Positions 55,977 through 64,000 of a stretch of DNA of 64,000 nucleotides are shown here, piece after piece; position 1 is the stretch's first letter; each line of letters begins with the position of its first letter. The stretch covers positions 248,001 to 312,000 of the forward strand of contig NZ_JMPP01000014.1 of NCBI RefSeq assembly GCF_000735435.1, written 5' to 3'. The notes below the pieces were generated by a model, which was given only the letters and a program-made list of their open reading frames with translations, had not been told where the DNA came from and did no database searches. The position numbers and the translations under genes were made by a program. Source of the DNA: Klebsiella planticola ATCC 33531. GTDB taxonomy: Bacteria > Pseudomonadota > Gammaproteobacteria > Enterobacterales > Enterobacteriaceae.

Positions 55977-55999
55977 TGCCCGGCGCGGCGCGCCGGGCA
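55977..55999. terminator. Bidirectional hairpin between yhjG and yhjE
   Basis: TGCCCGGCGC (55977-55986) and GCGCCGGGCA (55990-55999) form a perfect 10-base GC stem with a GGC loop. It fills the 47-base gap between the convergent yhjG and yhjE. Confidence 0.65.
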
Positions 56000-56007
56000 G
56001 TAAGGGA

Positions 56008-57330
56008 TTACAGCGACTGATGGCGCGTTTCGTGGGTCAACAGCAGCGCAATCAGCGTCAGCCCGGCCATGGCCGCGAGATAGAGGCCGACCGCCATCAG
56101 GCCGTAGTTGCCCTGTAACCAGGCGGCAATATACGGTGCGACGGAGGCGCCGAGAATCGACGAAACGTTATACGAGAACGATGCGCCGGTGTAGCGCACT
56201 TCCGTCGGAAACAGCTCCGGCAGCAGCGCACCCATCGGGCCGAAGGTCAGCCCCATCAGGCTCAGGCCCAACAGCAGGAAGGCGAAGACCAGAATCGGCT
56301 GACCGGAGCCCAGCAGCGGTTTAAAGGCGAACAGCGCGAAGAGGATAATCATCGTGGTAATCACGATCATGCTCTTACGGCGACCAAACGCGTCGGCCAG
56401 CAGACCCGCCACCGGCACCATCACGCCGAAGCCAATGACCGCCATCATCAGCATCCACAGCACTTCGTTCCGCGGCAGGCCGAGACCCACCGGCGCGGCG
56501 CCGGTACTGAACGTCATGGAATAGACGGTCATGATATAGAACAGGGTATAGGTCGCCAGCATGATAAAGGTGCCGAGCACGGTGACGCGCACATGCTTCG
56601 TCAGCAGGGTCCCCAGCGGGATTTTGACCTGTTTCTTCGCGGCGGCGATTTTAGCGAACACCGGCGTCTCGTGCAGCGACACGCGCACATACAACCCGAT
56701 AATCACCAGCACGGCGGAGAAGATAAACGGTACGCGCCAGCCCCATGCCATGAACTGCTGGTCGGTCAGCAGCCACGAGAGCAGCAGGAAGGTGCCGTTG
56801 GCGAAGAAGAAGCCGATAGGCGCGCCGAGCTGCGGGAAAGAGCCGTACAGCGCGCGCTTGCGCGGCGGGGCGTTTTCGGTCGCCAGCAGCGCCGCGCCGC
56901 CCCATTCACCGCCCAGCCCCAGCCCCTGGCCGAAGCGCGCCAGCGCCAGCAGCATCGGCGCCAGAATACCAATGCTCTCGTAACCGGGCAGCAGGCCGAT
57001 CACCACCGTGGAGATGCCCATGGTCAGCAGCGAAGCGACCAGGGTGACCTTACGGCCGACGCGATCGCCGAAGTGGCCGAATAGCGCAGAGCCAATCGGA
57101 CGGGCAATAAAGGCAATGGCAAACGTCGCCAGCGACTGTAGCGTAGCTGCGGCCGGGTCACCCTGCGGGAAGAAAATGTGCGGGAATACGATCACCGCGG
57201 CGGTGGCATAGATATAAAAGTCGAAGAACTCAATGGCGGTACCGATGAGGGAGGCGACGACGACTTTATTGCGTGAGTTAACCGGAGCGGTTTCCTGCTG
57301 CTTGTCGAGTGTGGTGGCTGTGGCTTGCAT
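56008..57330 (-). CDS. yhjE: MFS transporter YhjE (metabolite:H+ symporter type)
   Basis: A 440-residue major facilitator, same length as E. coli YhjE. It has 12 membrane segments. The first is TAIEFFDFYIYATAAVIVFP, the loop FGHFGDRVGRKVTL is the MFS 2-3 signature, and ARFGQGLGLGGEWGGA lies in segment four. The metabolite:H+ symporter family includes shikimate, proline/betaine and citrate carriers. The substrate of YhjE is unknown. Confidence 0.93.
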   Translation of the reverse strand: MQATATTLDKQQETAPVNSRNKVVVASLIGTAIEFFDFYIYATAAVIVFPHIFFPQGDPAAATLQSLATFAIAFIARPIGSALFGHFGDRVGRKVTLVASLLTMGISTVVIGLLPGYESIGILAPMLLALARFGQGLGLGGEWGGAALLATENAPPRKRALYGSFPQLGAPIGFFFANGTFLLLSWLLTDQQFMAWGWRVPFIFSAVLVIIGLYVRVSLHETPVFAKIAAAKKQVKIPLGTLLTKHVRVTVLGTFIMLATYTLFYIMTVYSMTFSTGAAPVGLGLPRNEVLWMLMMAVIGFGVMVPVAGLLADAFGRRKSMIVITTMIILFALFAFKPLLGSGQPILVFAFLLLGLSLMGLTFGPMGALLPELFPTEVRYTGASFSYNVSSILGASVAPYIAAWLQGNYGLMAVGLYLAAMAGLTLIALLLTHETRHQSL

Positions 57331-57559
57331 AGATCTTTCTTATTTTTAGCGAACGAAAGGTCATATAGCCACAGCAAAAGGGACATTTCAATCTGTAACA
57401 GGGGGCGTGAGTGGTGAAAAAATGGTCAAAAAGCGGATAATTTGCGTGCCGGAAAAATAACTTCTATGAAATGCTTCACACAAATAAAATAATAGTAGAT
57501 AAAACCAGTTCCGCGTTAAATAAAAGTTACATGTTGGATTTATCTGCTGAAATGATGAT

Positions 57560-57592
57560 TCGGGCTGAATTTTGTACCTTTCTTCAGCCCGA
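57560..57592 (-). terminator. Hairpin downstream of yhjD
   Basis: TCGGGCTGAA (57560-57569) and TTCAGCCCGA (57583-57592) form a perfect 10-base stem just past the yhjD stop on the minus strand. It sits at the start of the gap toward yhjE. No long T-run follows. Confidence 0.6.
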
Positions 57593-57599
57593 TACGGCA

Positions 57600-58631
57600 T
57601 CAATCGTGGGCTTTGCCCGGCATACGACGGTCATCCTTGTAGTCGGCCGTGGCGATCCACGCCGCGCAGAACAGCGTCAGGCGGGCGAAGAAATAGAAGA
57701 AGGCCATCAGGCCTAATACGGAGCCAAAGGCGGCGCCGGAAGGCGATTTCACCAGCGCGGGCAGGGTCCAGGTCATGATCATTTTTATGATTTCAAAACC
57801 GATAGCTGCAATCAGGGTACCGCGAATCAGCGCCTTACGCCGCGGACGGTGGCGCGGCAGGCGCCAGAAGATCCAGAAAAACAGCAAATAGTTGGCGAAG
57901 ATGGAGATAGCAAGGCCGATCAGCCGCCAGGCCGGTTTCAACCACTCAATATTATCAAGATAGAGCGCGGAGATGATCATCTGCTGCGCGGAACCGGCGA
58001 CCGAGGTTATCGATAACGTCACCACCAGCGCCACCAGCAGGCCGATCAACGAGATAAAATCACGGAAGTATTTCATCCAGATCTTTTCCTGGTCCTGCGG
58101 CGCTCGCTCCCAGACGTCGCGCGACTGGGCGCGAATCGCCTCCCGCAGGTTGCCCATCCAGTTAATACCGGAATAGAGCGCAACCAGCAGACCGACCAGG
58201 CCAACGGCGGTGCGTTGCTGGATGGCGGTATTAATGGTGTTTTTCAGCGTGGCGGCCAGCGTGGGGTCGCTGACATTAAGCAGGATTTTATCAAAAATGT
58301 CCTGCAGCAGCGTCGGGTGCCAGGCCAGCACAAAACCGGCGGCAGCGAAGGAGACCATCAGAATCGGGATCATCGACAGAAACGAAAAGTAGGTGATGGC
58401 CGCACCGAACTGGTTTCCCATCCTGTCGTTAAACCGTTCGGTTGCGCGCAGCAGGTGCGCAATAATCGGGTTCCTCTGAACTTTTTCTGCTGTTCCGGTG
58501 ACGCTTTTTAACGCCTGATTCGCCTTCTGCGCCACGGCAGAGTCGTTGATGGCGGCCAGCGGGCTTTTACTTTTTTCCGGCGGCTGGCCCGGATCCTGGG
58601 TCGGGCGTTTCGCGTCGTTTTCCGATGTCAT
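57600..58631 (-). CDS. yhjD: Inner-membrane protein YhjD (YihY/BrkB family)
   Basis: A 343-residue membrane protein with about six helices of the YihY/BrkB family. A helix begins GAAITYFSFLSMIPILMVSF. In E. coli a point mutation in YhjD lets cells lacking Kdo survive, apparently by moving lipid IVA across the membrane in place of MsbA control. The N-terminal 50 residues and the C-terminal tail are polar and probably cytoplasmic. Confidence 0.93.
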   Translation of the reverse strand: MTSENDAKRPTQDPGQPPEKSKSPLAAINDSAVAQKANQALKSVTGTAEKVQRNPIIAHLLRATERFNDRMGNQFGAAITYFSFLSMIPILMVSFAAAGFVLAWHPTLLQDIFDKILLNVSDPTLAATLKNTINTAIQQRTAVGLVGLLVALYSGINWMGNLREAIRAQSRDVWERAPQDQEKIWMKYFRDFISLIGLLVALVVTLSITSVAGSAQQMIISALYLDNIEWLKPAWRLIGLAISIFANYLLFFWIFWRLPRHRPRRKALIRGTLIAAIGFEIIKMIMTWTLPALVKSPSGAAFGSVLGLMAFFYFFARLTLFCAAWIATADYKDDRRMPGKAHD

Positions 58632-58740
58632 GAGTGATTTCTTCCTTTCTTTACAGCGAGATTCTTCAAAATTATATACGTAAAATCCTTCATAGACCTG
58701 CGAAGCGTCCGAACGACCGCCGGATAAAGGGCGGCGTCGC

Positions 58741-59640
58741 CTAATCGACGTACTCTTTCATCACGCTCCCCAGCCACTCCATAAACAGATGTACCCGACG
58801 GGAAAGGTTGCGTCGGTGCGGATAGATTAACGATACCGGCAGCGGTGCCGCGCGGTACTGCGGCAGGATGTCAATCAGCTTGCCGGTGCGCAGCGCTTCG
58901 CGGACGCCGGTACGCGGAACCTGGATAATCCCCAGCCCGGCCAGGCAGGCGGCCTGATAGGTTTCCGTGCTGTTAACGGTGAGCGTGCCGCCGGTCTTCA
59001 CCCACTGGACAACGCCATCGCTCATCACCTCAAACCCCAGCGGGCGGGCGCCGGGGGTGCTGGCATAGTGAATAAGAGCGTGACCGGCCAGATCGTCGAG
59101 CGTGGTCGGGTAGCCGAAGCGTGATAAATACTGCGGGCTGGCGCAGTTAATTTGCGTCAGCTTACCCAGCGGACGGGCGATCAGGCCGGAGTCTTTCAGC
59201 GTGCCGACGCGCACCACGCAGTCAAATCCCTCGCGAATCACATCCACCAGCCGGTCGCTACTGCTCAGCTCCAGTTCAACGCCCGGGTACTGCTGCAAAA
59301 AAGCCGGCAGGCGTGGAATGATCAGTTTCCTGGCCAGTCCAACCGGCATATCCACCCGCAGGCGGCCGCTGATGGTGGCCGGATCGTGCTGAAACATGCC
59401 GTCCAGCTCATCGAGATTGCTGAGCAGGTCCCTGGCGCGTTCGTAATAGACCATCCCGTCCTGGGTGAGCTGAACCCGACGCGTGGTGCGGTGCAGCAGG
59501 CGCACCCCCAGATGGTTTTCCAGCGCCTGAATCTGGCGCGAGACACTCCCTTTAGGCAGGTTTAAGGTTTCGGCGGCGCGGGAAAAACTCTCCAGCTCCG
59601 CGACGCGGATGAACAGCTGCATTGCGTGAATTTTATCCAT
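58741..59640 (-). CDS. yhjC: LysR-family regulator (YhjC position)
   Basis: A 299-residue LysR regulator. The winged HTH covers residues 1-60 (AMQLFIRVAELESFSRAAETL and LPKGSVSRQIQALENHLG), followed by a two-lobe effector domain. It is where yhjC lies in E. coli, next to yhjD. Here it diverges from a short-chain dehydrogenase with 119 bases between them and a long inverted repeat in the gap, a classic LysR-target layout. Many relatives (CrgA/DmlR group) act on redox or aldehyde genes, so the dehydrogenase is the probable target. True orthology to E. coli YhjC is likely but not proven. Confidence 0.8.
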   Translation of the reverse strand: MDKIHAMQLFIRVAELESFSRAAETLNLPKGSVSRQIQALENHLGVRLLHRTTRRVQLTQDGMVYYERARDLLSNLDELDGMFQHDPATISGRLRVDMPVGLARKLIIPRLPAFLQQYPGVELELSSSDRLVDVIREGFDCVVRVGTLKDSGLIARPLGKLTQINCASPQYLSRFGYPTTLDDLAGHALIHYASTPGARPLGFEVMSDGVVQWVKTGGTLTVNSTETYQAACLAGLGIIQVPRTGVREALRTGKLIDILPQYRAAPLPVSLIYPHRRNLSRRVHLFMEWLGSVMKEYVD

Positions 59641-59670
59641 ACCGAAACTCTATTGTTGTTAATTCTGGAA

Positions 59671-59707
59671 CAGTAAAACGTAATTTAACGCATTTATTGT
59701 TTTACTG
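59671..59707. promoter_or_regulatory. Long inverted repeat between the LysR and dehydrogenase genes
   Basis: CAGTAAAAC (59671-59679) and GTTTTACTG (59699-59707) are exact reverse complements, 28 bases centre to centre, in the divergent gap. The AT-rich interior may hold a promoter. It is the best candidate operator for the adjacent LysR protein. Inferred from symmetry and position. Confidence 0.55.
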
Positions 59708-59759
59708 GCAGCTAATAAGCTCTTTAACCAGACAAACGCAACTGAGAAGGGGTTTTCTG

Positions 59760-60518
59760 ATGGCACAACGTATCGCTTTAGTGACCGGCGGCAGCCGTGG
59801 ACTGGGAAAAAATGCCGCGCTGAAGCTGGCAGAGAAGGGAACCGATATTATTCTCACCTGGCATAGCAACCCGCAGGCTGCCCAGGAAGTCGTGGATGAA
59901 ATTGAGCAAAAAGGGGTGAAAGCTGCGGCATTGGCGTTGAACGTCGGTGATACGGCGAGCTTTGGCACTTTCGCTCAGAATGTGGCTCAGCTGCTGCAAC
60001 AGCGCTGGCAGCGCGATACCTTTGATTATTTATTAAACAATGCCGGGATCGGTTTAAACGTCCCCTTTGCTGAGACCAGCGAAGCACAATTTGATGAGCT
60101 GATGAATATCCAGTTTAAGGGGCCGTTCTTCCTGACCCAGCGCCTGCTGCCACTTCTGGCGGATAAGGGACGTATCCTCAATGTATCGAGCGGGCTGGCC
60201 CGCTTCGCGCTGCCGGGCTATGCCGCCTATGCGGCGATGAAAGGGGCGATGGAAGTGCTGACCCGCTACCAGGCGAAGGAGCTGGGAGGGCGCGGGATTT
60301 CGGTCAACATTATCGCGCCAGGCGCGATAGAAACCGATTTTGGCGGTGGAATAGTGCGGGATAATGCTCAGGTTAATCAGCATATTGCGGCGCAAACGGC
60401 GCTGGGTCGGGTAGGGCTGCCAGATGACATCGGCGATGCAATCGCGGCATTGTTGAGCGATGACCTGAGATGGATGAACGCACAGCGCGTGGAAGTTTCC
60501 GGCGGCATGTTCCTGTAA
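59760..60518 (+). CDS. Short-chain dehydrogenase/reductase
   Basis: A 252-residue classical SDR oxidoreductase. The cofactor motif TGGSRGLG is at 9-16, and the Arg after the Gly-Ser suggests NADPH use. NNAG is at 93-96, and the catalytic set is Ser144, Tyr157 and Lys161 (YAAMK). The start at 59760 has GAAGGGG upstream; the frame is open earlier but lies in the promoter gap. The substrate is unknown. Divergent pairing with the LysR gene and the palindrome between them suggest inducible expression, perhaps by aldehydes or quinones. Confidence 0.88.
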   Translation: MAQRIALVTGGSRGLGKNAALKLAEKGTDIILTWHSNPQAAQEVVDEIEQKGVKAAALALNVGDTASFGTFAQNVAQLLQQRWQRDTFDYLLNNAGIGLNVPFAETSEAQFDELMNIQFKGPFFLTQRLLPLLADKGRILNVSSGLARFALPGYAAYAAMKGAMEVLTRYQAKELGGRGISVNIIAPGAIETDFGGGIVRDNAQVNQHIAAQTALGRVGLPDDIGDAIAALLSDDLRWMNAQRVEVSGGMFL

Positions 60519-60526
60519 TCGTGACC

Positions 60527-60548
60527 GCCTCTCCGTCTGCGGAGAGGC
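60527..60548. terminator. Bidirectional hairpin between SDR and GNAT genes
   Basis: GCCTCTCCG (60527-60535) and CGGAGAGGC (60540-60548) form a perfect 9-base stem with a TCTG loop in the 42-base convergent gap. Confidence 0.65.
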
Positions 60549-60560
60549 GCAGCGTTCAGC

Positions 60561-61100
60561 TTATATTTTCAGCGTGTGATAATCGCGACGCAGCAGGCCA
60601 AACAGCCAGTCATTATGCCAGCGTCCGTTCAGCCAGTAGCATTCGCGCAGCTCACCCTCCTGCAGAAAGCCGGTTTTCTGCAGCAGATTTCGCGAGGCTA
60701 TGTTGCCGGCGGTAACCGTGGCGGTCAGACGCCGTACGCCTCCGGCGCTGAAGGCAAAATCACAGAGCGCACGCAGGGATTCATAGCCATAGCCGCGCCC
60801 CTGCGCGGCCGGGGTAAATAAAAAGCCCACTTCAGCGCAACCGCCTTCATGATGCCGGTAGCCGGTCAGACCCAGCGGTATACGGGTCTCCCTGTCGCGC
60901 ACCACCAGGCACAGCCACTGTTTTGCCCCTGGCGACCACGGTGAAATACGCGAATCGAAGGCCTCGCGTATTTCAGACAGCGGGCGTGAATCGGCTATAT
61001 ACAGCATCGCCTGCGGATCTCTCTGCAGAGCGAGAAAAAAAGACCAGTCCTCCTGCTTCAGCTGTGAACAGTGCAGCCGTGGCGTAAGCAATTCGGTCAT
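60561..61100 (-). CDS. GNAT acetyltransferase of the RimJ/RimL type
   Basis: A 179-residue acetyltransferase. The RimJ-like start TPRLHCSQLKQEDWSFF, the acetyl-CoA loop AAQGRGYGYESLRAL and the segment NIASRNLLQKTGF define the family (acetyltransf_3 type). The start at 61100 has AGGA about 12 bases upstream; the frame opens earlier at 61136 but that start is less well placed. The substrate is unknown; relatives modify ribosomal protein termini or small amines. It lies between treF and the dehydrogenase, where E. coli has yhjB. Confidence 0.82.
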   Translation of the reverse strand: MTELLTPRLHCSQLKQEDWSFFLALQRDPQAMLYIADSRPLSEIREAFDSRISPWSPGAKQWLCLVVRDRETRIPLGLTGYRHHEGGCAEVGFLFTPAAQGRGYGYESLRALCDFAFSAGGVRRLTATVTAGNIASRNLLQKTGFLQEGELRECYWLNGRWHNDWLFGLLRRDYHTLKI

Positions 61101-61168
61101 GAAAACAATTCCTGCAAAGTGCGATGCTATGACCATAGCAGGACATGAATTGTCGGAACAGCACCTGG

Positions 61169-62821
61169 TTATAAGGGTTCTCCGTACAGCCCTATCAGCC
61201 GACGCGCCACGCCGTTCGTCCAGCCGAAGCCATCCTGTAACGGATATTCGCCGCCGCCGCCTTCGTGGGCAACGCCGCCGGCGATGTGGTACTTCTCAAT
61301 CAGCTTATGGTGCTGCTTATAGAAATGGTTCACCGTTTGCAGCCAGCTGTGGGCAATTTCGTCGCCGAGCGGGTCCTGGCCGTACAGTTTAAATCCCTGT
61401 ATCGCCATCCACTGTAGCGGCGCCCAGCCGTTGGGCTTATCCCACTGTTCGCCGCTGTCATATTCGGTGGCCATGATGCCGCCGGGAGTCAGCAGGCGGG
61501 CGCGGACCGCATCGGCGAGCCGCTCGGCCTGTTGGTGCGTAGCCATGCCGACATACAGCGCTACGATGCTGGCGGCGGAGAAGAGCGCCTGCTGTTCGCG
61601 TCGCCAGTCGTAATCCCGAAAACAGCCGCCCTCTTCATCCCATAAATAGCGGTTTACCGCGGACCGGCGATCGCTGGCTTTCTGGCGAAAAGCCGTTTCC
61701 GTTTCCCGGTCGCCTTTCAGGCCGGATAGATTGGCAATGGTGTTTTCCAGTTTGAATAAAAAGGCGTTTAAATCGATCGGAATAAACTGGGTCGTACGGA
61801 TGCTTGCCAGCCGGGTGATATCGCGCAGCCAGCGGCTGGAATAGTCCCAGCCGGAGGCCGCCCCGGCGCGCAGGTCCCGGTAGACTTCGTTGGCCGGGCG
61901 GCCGGAGTGGCGCGCCGTTTCCACATCTTCCCGCCACGATTCATCCCGCGGGGTATCGCGGTCGTCCCAGTAGCGATTGAGTAACGATCCGTCCGGCATG
62001 CGCACCGTGTGGCGATAGGCCTGGTTCGGGATCAGCGATTCGGCGCCATCCATCCAGAACTGATACTCCAGTTTCAGATGGTCGAGATAGCGCCGCGCGC
62101 CGCGCACGCCATCCTCCTCAAACAGCTCAACCATCAGGGCAAACACCGGCGGCTGCGAGCGGCTGAGGTAGTAGGTACGGTTGCCGTTGGGGATATGACC
62201 GTAGGTTTCAATCATCCACGCGAAGTTGTCCGCCATACATTTCAGCAGGTCTTCGCGGCCGCTTTCCGCCAGCCCCAGCATAGTAAAGTAGGAGTCCCAG
62301 TAGTAGGTTTCGCTAAAGCGCCCGCCGGGCACGATATAAGACTGTGGTAGCGCCAGCAGCGATGACCAGGGAATATGATCCTGCGGCTCGCGGGTGAGAA
62401 CGGGCCAGAGGTTATCGATATGCTCTTTCAGCGATCGCCGGGGATCGGACACGTAGTCGTCAGTGCGGTTGTCCGGCATCCAGAAGTGCTCTTCAACAAA
62501 CTGGCGCAGGTCGAATCCAGGCTGGTGCTTCACCCGCCGGTAGTGGATCAAGATATCCAGCGGGTCTTGCTTTGGCGCGCAGTCGGGGAAGGTTTTGCTG
62601 TCGGCAAAGATGCGTGATTTCTGCACATGCGTAAAGAGTTCCAGATAGCGGTCGGCAGGCGTCAGGGCATCAGAGGCCGGCAGGCCTTCGATGATCTCCG
62701 GCTCCGGTTCGGCATCGAACATTTCATCCAGTTTTAACTCATACGGATCGGCTTCGTAGCACAGATCGCGCTCGATCTTCGGTTTATCGCCATTCTCGTT
62801 GCGTAATGTCTGGCTGGACAT
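61169..62821 (-). CDS. treF: Cytoplasmic trehalase TreF
   Basis: A 550-residue GH37 trehalase that splits trehalose to two glucoses. The first signature [14 protein letters not shown] is at 165-178, the second is [10 protein letters not shown] near 460, and [15 protein letters not shown] lies near the C-terminus. The general acid Asp is in [11 protein letters not shown]. There is no signal peptide, and the N-terminal acidic extension ([17 protein letters not shown]) is that of TreF, not periplasmic TreA. In E. coli it is weakly induced by high osmolarity through RpoS. Confidence 0.97.
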   Translation of the reverse strand: MSSQTLRNENGDKPKIERDLCYEADPYELKLDEMFDAEPEPEIIEGLPASDALTPADRYLELFTHVQKSRIFADSKTFPDCAPKQDPLDILIHYRRVKHQPGFDLRQFVEEHFWMPDNRTDDYVSDPRRSLKEHIDNLWPVLTREPQDHIPWSSLLALPQSYIVPGGRFSETYYWDSYFTMLGLAESGREDLLKCMADNFAWMIETYGHIPNGNRTYYLSRSQPPVFALMVELFEEDGVRGARRYLDHLKLEYQFWMDGAESLIPNQAYRHTVRMPDGSLLNRYWDDRDTPRDESWREDVETARHSGRPANEVYRDLRAGAASGWDYSSRWLRDITRLASIRTTQFIPIDLNAFLFKLENTIANLSGLKGDRETETAFRQKASDRRSAVNRYLWDEEGGCFRDYDWRREQQALFSAASIVALYVGMATHQQAERLADAVRARLLTPGGIMATEYDSGEQWDKPNGWAPLQWMAIQGFKLYGQDPLGDEIAHSWLQTVNHFYKQHHKLIEKYHIAGGVAHEGGGGEYPLQDGFGWTNGVARRLIGLYGEPL

Positions 62822-63071
62822 AGTGATACGGACCTCCGGATCGCGTCAGTTCAGGGCGCCGGGCCTCTCCCGGCCTGACTATTAAGCTTAGTCATTCGCT
62901 TCGGTGTCTGGAAATAAAAGTGTGCGTCAGGTCACGTTTTTTAGCGATGAGTTTAGGTAGAGACGTGGCTAATTTATTGATTTTTTTATATCAAATTGCT
63001 CCGGGTCGGAGGGGGAAATTCGGAGCAATCGTTTTGCAACAAAATCTAATTATGCCGGATAAAACGGGGCG

Positions 63072-64000
63072 TCACTCCCACGCCGCTTCCAGCATCTCCA
63101 GCAGCTGCTCGCTATCCAGCTGCACCGGATTCGCTTTCATGGATGAGGAGCTGCTGGCTGCCAGCGCAGCAGGCTCCAGGGCCTCGTGCGGTACGCCCAG
63201 TTCGCGCAGATTCCCCAGCCCGGCGCCGCGGCTCCATTCGCGCAGGCTATCCCAGGCCGTCTCCGGCTCGACGTCCAGCCCGTCGGCCAGCCACTGGCGG
63301 ACTTCGTCAAAGCGTTCGCGGATAGCCCTGTTGCTGACCTGCGACTCATTGAGCGCCAGGCCGTAAGGCAGCAGGCTGCCGCAGAGTGCGCCGTGGGAAG
63401 CATGGCTCAGTCCCCCCAGCGGGCCGGCCAGCCCATGAATGACGCCAAGACCAGCATTCGCCAGCGCCAGGCCGCCGCACAGGCTGACCCAGGCCATCTC
63501 ATCGCGGCTGTCCGGGCACTCTTTTTCCATCAGCGTGCGGAGCGCTTTGATTCCGCGCGGAATAGCGGCCCGGCACAGCGCATCGGTAAAAGGATTGGCG
63601 CGGGTACAGAGCCAGGGCTCAATGAGCTGGGTAATCGCGTCAAGGCCGGAGCCGAGCGTCACCGCGCGCGGGGCGTTATCGGTCAGCGCCGGGTCGACGA
63701 TGGCCAGCTCCGGCAGCATCCGATCGTCGCGCAGGCTGACTTTTCGCCGCTGCTGAGGGACGTTAATCACCGCATTTTTCGTCACTTCTGCCCCGGTACC
63801 GGCGGTAGTCGGGATAGCGACAAACGGCAGCGGATGCCCTTCTAATACCCGGCCGTTGCCCACCACTTCCAGATACTCCATCACCGGGCCCGAGGCCGGC
63901 ACCAGCGCAGCAATCGCTTTTCCTGCGTCGATAACCGCGCCGCCGCCGAGGCTGACCACCGCCCCGATGCCATTTTCCCGCGCCAGACGCACCCCCTGTT
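63072..64000 (-). CDS. Iron-type alcohol dehydrogenase, C-terminal part (cut by window edge)
   Basis: About 309 residues of a group III metal-dependent alcohol dehydrogenase; the N-terminus lies beyond base 64000. The cofactor motif is SLGGGAVIDAGKAIA. The family motif IPTTAGTGAEVT follows. Of the four metal ligands, Asp (GLDAITQ), His (VIHGLAG) and His (SHASHGAL) are seen. The second, normally His four residues after the Asp, is Gln here, a form I recall in some family members. The substrate is unknown. Spacing of the two later histidines (14 residues) is normal, so it is probably not a pseudogene. Confidence 0.85.
   Translation of the reverse strand, partial: QGVRLARENGIGAVVSLGGGAVIDAGKAIAALVPASGPVMEYLEVVGNGRVLEGHPLPFVAIPTTAGTGAEVTKNAVINVPQQRRKVSLRDDRMLPELAIVDPALTDNAPRAVTLGSGLDAITQLIEPWLCTRANPFTDALCRAAIPRGIKALRTLMEKECPDSRDEMAWVSLCGGLALANAGLGVIHGLAGPLGGLSHASHGALCGSLLPYGLALNESQVSNRAIRERFDEVRQWLADGLDVEPETAWDSLREWSRGAGLGNLRELGVPHEALEPAALAASSSSSMKANPVQLDSEQLLEMLEAAWE

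Overview
This window is chromosomal DNA of an enterobacterium, almost certainly a Klebsiella close to K. pneumoniae or K. variicola. The gene order follows the E. coli treF-yhj-bcs-dpp-proK-eptB-yhjX-tag-bisC-yiaD-ghrB block, and the proteins read as close orthologues. It differs from E. coli by carrying a complete 2-ketogluconate operon, a second cellulose operon and several small accessory genes, and by lacking yhjV, the ldr toxin region, yhjH (pdeH) and yhjB. No phage, plasmid or insertion-sequence genes are seen. Species assignment is inference from gene content and protein similarity remembered from E. coli and Klebsiella.

Layout. 1-4512 (minus): 2-ketogluconate use, ptxS-like regulator, kguE, kguK, kguT and a reductase cut by the window edge, with a PtxS-type operator in front of kguE. 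4636-9638: yiaD, bisC, yiaC, tag and a yhjY-like outer-membrane protein. 9778-13302: pyruvate-responsive yhjX with its paired YpdB boxes, an ERIC element, eptB and tRNA-Pro(CGG). 14140-19791: the dipeptide ABC transporter dppABCDF. 20288-31800: a type I cellulose operon bcsO-Q-A-B-C-D-Z behind an AT-rich leader. 31863-32841: a second methionine aminopeptidase overlapping a ParD-like gene. 33060-47141: the E. coli-type (type II) cellulose locus, bcsEFG diverging from bcsRQABZC. 47405-57330: yhjK (pdeK), dctA, yhjJ, kdgK with a KdgR box, yhjG and yhjE. 57600-64000: yhjD, a LysR gene diverging from a short-chain dehydrogenase, a GNAT gene, treF and an iron-type alcohol dehydrogenase cut by the right edge.

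How the parts work together. Most of the region serves the envelope and extracellular matrix under c-di-GMP control. There are two BcsA synthases with intact PilZ motifs, a BcsE c-di-GMP sensor, and a neighbouring EAL phosphodiesterase (yhjK). One operon carries BcsD, linked to ordered cellulose export. The other carries BcsG, which adds phosphoethanolamine to cellulose. The metabolic genes handle sugar acids (kgu, kdgK), C4-dicarboxylates (dctA), dipeptides (dpp) and trehalose (treF). The most interesting items are the two different cellulose machines side by side, the aminopeptidase/ParD-like pair between them, and several operator-like palindromes (PtxS, YpdB, KdgR, and an unassigned one between the LysR and dehydrogenase genes).
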